14,758 nt of DNA from Treponema sp. UBA7590 (GTDB taxonomy: Bacteria; Spirochaetota; Spirochaetia; Treponematales; Treponemataceae), in NCBI GenBank assembly GCA_002478955.1, contig DLKK01000028.1, forward strand, positions 1 through 14,758, in the 5' to 3' direction. The position numbers and the translations under genes are program-made. The stretch's first letter is position 1, and each line of letters begins with the position of its first letter. Below the pieces are notes generated by a model that saw only the letters and a program-made list of their open reading frames with translations, was not told the origin of the DNA and did no database searches. Shown piece by piece: positions 13,542-14,758 of this stretch.

Positions 13542-14528
13542 ATGAAAAAAAATATCGCAGTGGTTTTATTTTTTGTTTTTGGAACATTTTGTTTTGCTCA
13601 TAAATATGTTACAGACTTGTTTGTCCCGACTGATACAATCTGTTTTGATAAGGCTTTGCATGTGACTCCTGCTAATGACGAGTATGTGTATTTTACTTAT
13701 ATAAATGATGATGGTCAAAAAGAGCAAAGAATAAAAAAACTGGATACAAAAGTTGAGGCGATTTTGAATTGGAACGTATATCCATCGCGTTTTTATGTTG
13801 ATGATAAAGATTGTTATATCAATATTTCAATGAAATGGAATTCAACTTATATAACAAGGGATTTGAAGCAGGAAGCTCTGAAGGAGTGGGATGTTCTATG
13901 GGGGACTAATTTTTATCGAGGGGTTGCATTGATTGAAAATGATGATGGCTATTACCTAATAAATTCAAAAGGCGAGCTCATAAGTGATGAGATTGAACGT
14001 ACCAGCGCCGGCAATCTGTATGATGGAATTTTTTCCGTAACTTTAAAGGATGGCCGTACCGGATTTATGGATCTGAACGGCAGGTTGGTTTTTGAGGTTC
14101 CCCGGGAATATCAGGACAACGGTGACCGCGCGGCGTATTGTTTCTGGGATGGCGTTATGGTTCTTACAAACGGTTTGCCCGAAGGTGAACACAAAAGTGC
14201 GGTCATTGACAAAAAAGGCAATATTCTTGGTGAAACAAACTATTTCCTCTCCAATTTTTCTGATGGACTTGCATCTTTTGAGTATACGGTAAGAAGGAGC
14301 AGCGGCGGCCCACATCCGGACATAATCAAGATTTTCGGATATATGGATAAGTATTGCAATGTTGTGATTCCGGCGGTTTTTGAGCAAAGTTATATTTATT
14401 CGTGCCCGGAATTTTCCAATGGATATGCCGAAGTGAATTACCGTGGCAAAGATTTGCTGCTTGGAAAAGATGGCGTCCTGTATTCAAAAGAAACAAAACT
14501 TCCGGTTCTTGACATGAATAAGAAATAA
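13542..14528 (+). CDS. Exported WG-repeat protein, possible partner or immunity protein
   Basis: A 328-residue protein with a Sec signal peptide (residues 1-19, basic MKKN, hydrophobic core, probable cut at CFA before HK) and no proper lipobox, so periplasmic or further exported. From about residue 124 it carries some five divergent WG-type beta repeats, each with a pattern like F-DG-A-V then GY-D--G-VI-P: 124-148, 159-191, 201-235, 239-282 (FSDGLASF, then FGYMDKYCNVVIPAVFE) and 291-314. WG repeats are protein-binding or structural modules with no known enzymatic activity. The first 120 residues are unassigned. The gene follows the double-glycine leader gene on the same strand after 132 bases. 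A periplasmic binding protein beside a secreted hydrolase would suit immunity, inhibition or delivery, but that role is inferred only from position. Confidence 0.8.
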   Translation: MKKNIAVVLFFVFGTFCFAHKYVTDLFVPTDTICFDKALHVTPANDEYVYFTYINDDGQKEQRIKKLDTKVEAILNWNVYPSRFYVDDKDCYINISMKWNSTYITRDLKQEALKEWDVLWGTNFYRGVALIENDDGYYLINSKGELISDEIERTSAGNLYDGIFSVTLKDGRTGFMDLNGRLVFEVPREYQDNGDRAAYCFWDGVMVLTNGLPEGEHKSAVIDKKGNILGETNYFLSNFSDGLASFEYTVRRSSGGPHPDIIKIFGYMDKYCNVVIPAVFEQSYIYSCPEFSNGYAEVNYRGKDLLLGKDGVLYSKETKLPVLDMNKK

Positions 14529-14560
14529 AACTGGTTTTCCGATAAATTTAAGGACTTGTA

Positions 14561-14690
14561 TCATAAGGGCGCAAAATACCACCGCAACGGGCTTTGCGCC
14601 GTTCCGGCATTCGCCTTCATTGCTGCACTTTGTTCCGCAACCGGTCTGCGACCGGCGGCTTCAATCCCGCGCAGGCAGTTTCTGCATAAT
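14561..14690. repeat. GC-rich, hairpin-forming intergenic element
   Basis: This block is markedly richer in G and C (about 60% by eye) than the rest of the window. It contains several short hairpins: GGCGCAAA (14568-14575) with TTTGCGCC (14593-14600), CCGGTC-TGC-GACCGG (14641-14655) and GCAG-TTT-CTGC (14675-14685). One minus-strand frame stays open across the whole block down to a TGA at 14561-14563, but its only ATG (14620) would give 19 residues and has no ribosome site, so I do not call a gene. It looks like a dispersed intergenic repeat or structured RNA. With only one copy here, its repeat nature is inferred. Confidence 0.45.
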
Positions 14691-14716
14691 CTATGGAAAA
14701 TCGCAGAATAAAAAAC

Positions 14717-14745
14717 AAAAAAAAGTGACTTTTTTTGAAAAAAAG
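14717..14745. other. Alternating A and T tracts, possible bidirectional terminator
   Basis: AAAAAAAGT-G-ACTTTTTTT (14718-14736) is a perfect short inverted repeat, and CTTTTTTT-G-AAAAAAAG (14729-14745) overlaps it as a second one. Such A/T tracts can act as weak terminators or bend DNA. No gene is visible between here and the window end. Confidence 0.3.
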
Positions 14746-14758
14746 TTGTAATAGGTAT

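Noticed and set aside
14561..14620. Minus-strand ORF inside the GC-rich element
   Set aside because: The only ATG gives 19 residues without a ribosome site. The open frame can be a by-product of high GC content.

Overview
The window is AT-rich, with many AAAA/TTTT runs, and its gene content suggests a host-associated or gut/rumen spirochaete, most likely Treponema. This is inferred from the gene mix: two short-signal lipoproteins, a small barrel-like outer-membrane protein ending in Phe, an orphan oligopeptide-binding protein, a short ParC of about 640 residues, a BspA-type leucine-rich repeat protein and a WG-repeat protein. No rRNA or other taxonomic marker is present, so the genus is not proven.

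Layout. (1) Positions 1-20 are the right end of a dispersed inverted-repeat element. (2) Positions 115-6339, plus strand: rnhA, two lipoprotein genes and a small outer-membrane protein gene packed 4-9 bases apart, a 478-residue cytoplasmic protein of unknown function, and a family-5 peptide-binding protein. None of these six starts has a convincing Shine-Dalgarno sequence. (3) Positions 12072-6329, minus strand: a flavin-reductase-like protein, a cytoplasmic LRR protein with acidic repeats and an unrecognised C-terminal domain, then an apparent operon of a TrmB-type regulator, a ParC-like topoisomerase subunit and a YigZ/IMPACT protein. (4) Positions 12127-12251: a full copy of the inverted-repeat element seen in part at position 1. 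(5) Positions 12402-14528, plus strand: two genes with strong Shine-Dalgarno sequences. (6) Positions 14561-14690: a GC-rich, hairpin-forming intergenic element.

The most interesting part is the right-hand pair. The first gene encodes a 335-residue protein whose N-terminus matches the bacteriocin-type double-glycine leader exactly (LSxxELxxLxGG). The leader is followed by a Gly/Ser-rich spacer and a C-terminal domain that looks like a Cys-His papain-fold (NlpC/P60 or CHAP-like) hydrolase. The second gene encodes a Sec-exported WG-repeat protein. I infer a large enzyme exported by a C39-peptidase ABC transporter encoded elsewhere, possibly an antibacterial effector, with a periplasmic partner or immunity protein. 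The pair sits between two repeat elements, as expected for an accessory cassette. The other genes look like ordinary chromosomal housekeeping and envelope genes.
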